From Erigeron canadensis (Eukaryota; Streptophyta; Magnoliopsida; Asterales; Asteraceae), in NCBI RefSeq assembly GCF_010389155.1, contig NC_057762.1, positions 29,882,055 to 29,946,054 of the forward strand: a stretch of 64,000 nt of DNA, read 5' to 3'. Of the stretch, positions 62,251-64,000 are shown one piece after another (the first letter of the stretch is position 1; every line of letters starts with the position of its first letter). The translations under genes and the position numbers were made by a program. Under the pieces are notes generated by a model. That model saw only the letters and a list, made by a program, of their open reading frames with translations, was not told the DNA's origin and made no database searches.

Positions 62251-64000
62251 ATGACCCCCACCCCCTCATACTACAACCCATATATACCTCTACGATCACG
62301 ACTTCAATATTCACCTATCATGGACTATTCTCCGCTGCCGGACTTTAGAGAACCTTTATCTACACCACCTAAACTCTCACTCTTTTCCTTACCTTCTAAA
62401 CCATCTACGCTTCCGGATGGCCCTACTCCGCCACCCAACATGGTGGCCAATGTCCCATTTCTATGGGAGGAAGCTCCCGGAAAACCAAGAAAAACTTATG
62501 TCACCACCACCGGTAGTACTAGTGCTATTGATGATGATCCAACAAAGTCTAAAGTTGTCCGTTCGTTAGACCTTCCTCCGCGACTCACAGCCACCACCGC
62601 GAGTCCTGCTAATTACAAGAGTGGTGAAAAATTGGGTAATTAATTTTATGCTTTTGCTATAAAAAAAAAAACTTTGAAATAGTTATGCACGTATATATAT
62701 ATATATATATATATAGAACTAATTAATGAATAACTTGTGTATAAAAATTAGGTTTCACATAAATTATATGTAGATATTTACACACTAAAAGTTGTAAATA
62801 CACGACATCATATACAAGTAGCTAGACGTTGTACGAGTACACTATAGTTGTATACGTAAAATTATCATTTTTTTTTATATATAGATGAATATTTATCTGT
62901 CTATATATCCCGTTTTACATTTATGTTATATCATCCCAAAAAACATATATTCATACTCTTAAAAAGTCAAAGATCTATACTAATCATGTATTGTTATTAT
63001 ACTTTTCCACATTGAAAAGTGATGATATCATACGCACCTATATTATTTTGGCGAGTTACAATTTACAAGCTAAGATATATTATTTACATGTGGACAGTCT
63101 CACAAATATTTTTTTCATATATATACTACTCATAATTAATTAAGGATGGATGAGATAATGAACATTAATTATGTGTATGTACGTATGTTTGTAGTGAACA
63201 ATGTTAGAATTCAGATTGTACCATCTCCGACGTCCACTGTGCTGAGCAAACAACCTTATGAAGGTGTGTGTGTGTGTACCCTTCATTTTTTATTTTAATT
63301 CTTTTGAAATCTTTACGTATTTGGAATTTAATGTAGAAATGATTTATTATGTTCACAAGAATTAGGTCTCTCACATAAATAATTTTTATATTTATTTTAT
63401 CACAATTAATCTTGTTTTATTTAATATAGAGATACCGATATCCTTCAAATAAACATCTATTCAAACATGCATCATATATTTTTCTTGAAGATCATCGAAG
63501 CCAAACAGATCTCTTAAAGTGAAAATATATTTTCTACAATCTTATATTATATGCCGCACGAATATATATTTTCTTCGCGTGTTATTTACGAGTATAATTT
63601 ACAAAGATTTATATATACGTGAAAAGTCTATACGACTATACACGTTTAGATTAAATGTGAACCGCGCATACGTCTCACAAATATATATCTTTTACATTTA
63701 TTTATATCTAGGGAAGGGCTGTATGGGTGGAGATATTAATGAACGCACATGTATGTAAACTAATTTGTATGTTTCTTGTTGTACGTACATAGTGAACAAT
63801 GTTAGAATACAAATCGTACCATCTCCGACCACTGTCCTGAGCGGACCGTATGAAGGTCATTTGTACCCTTCAAACACGCTGGGAACGTCGGTTAATAGCA
63901 GTAATGATAGTGATAATAATAAGAGTATTAAAGGGAAGATGAGGATGCCGTTGAGGAAGTTAATGAGGAAAGAAAAATCAGCAATAGTGAAGTTTGGTTC
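62251..64000 (+). CDS. At4g00950/MEE47-like protein of unknown function, 5' part (runs off the window)
   Basis: Visible exons: 62251-62635, 63195-63263 and 63793 to beyond 64000. Exon 1 encodes a Pro/Ser-rich N terminus with PKLSLFSLPSKP, then VPFLWEEAPGKPRK, then RSLDLPPRL. Exon 3 gives VNNVRIQIVPSPTTVLSGPYEG and a basic region, KGKMRMPLRKLMRKEKS. The order LSLFSLP, WEEAPGKP, LDLPPRL, PSPTTVLxGPY is that of plant proteins related to At4g00950 (MEE47, needed in embryo development; molecular role unknown). WEEAPGKP also occurs in the DUF688 family, which is the alternative. Exon 2 (VNNVRIQIVPSPTSTVLSKQ) is a duplicate of the start of exon 3. Both join in phase, so mRNAs could include either or both. 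The C-terminal part is outside the window. Confidence 0.6.
62694..62714. repeat. (TA)n microsatellite in intron 1
   Basis: A pure AT dinucleotide run within the first intron of the MEE47-like gene. The intron 62636-63194 holds nothing else recognisable. Confidence 0.7.

Overview
The window reads as nuclear DNA of a flowering plant. It has AT-rich intergenic DNA, short exons with GT-AG introns, chloroplast-targeted proteins of nuclear type, and many plant transposable elements. Protein similarity and the repeat style suggest a eudicot, plausibly of the daisy family (Asteraceae), but the species cannot be fixed from the sequence alone. All exon boundaries were placed by eye from splice consensus, reading phase and remembered family similarity. 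For the four large genes, every exon length sums to an intact reading frame.

Layout. 1-12,400 is gene-poor. It holds two copies of a 2.7-2.9 kb LTR-like element in opposite orientation, each with its own 5-bp target duplication, plus LTR, SINE and Helitron-like remnants. 12,567-13,232 (+) is an intronless group IX ERF transcription factor. 14,449-26,614 (-) is a 21-coding-exon EMF2-type Polycomb (PRC2) gene of 604 aa, with a 5' UTR intron reaching about 28,680. 32,061-35,475 (-) is an 8-exon RABD2/Rab1-type GTPase of 203 aa. 37,704-40,900 (-) is a 9-exon plastid sigma factor, SIG1, of 497 aa. 43,275-43,346 (+) is tRNA-Gln(CUG), beside a lone terminal exon of an unrecognised gene (43,392-43,616, -) and a 1.1 kb foldback element. 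46,988-48,309 (+) is a decayed transposon-type trihelix/Myb-like gene. 49,916-56,966 (+) is a 15-exon starch synthase I gene of 636 aa. 62,251 to the window end (+) is the 5' part of a gene resembling At4g00950/MEE47, with a duplicated exon.

The genes share no pathway. EMF2 and the ERF act in the nucleus, RABD2 in ER-Golgi traffic, and SIG1 and SS1 in the plastid (transcription and starch). They are independently transcribed neighbours, not an operon.

I found no convincing new molecular system. The more interesting signals are local: exon duplications in the MEE47-like and EMF2 genes, a GC-AG intron in EMF2, a degenerate tandem array in the EMF2 5' UTR intron, an Arg-to-Gly change in the sigma region 4.2 helix, and a small Helitron family whose termini can be delimited to the base.
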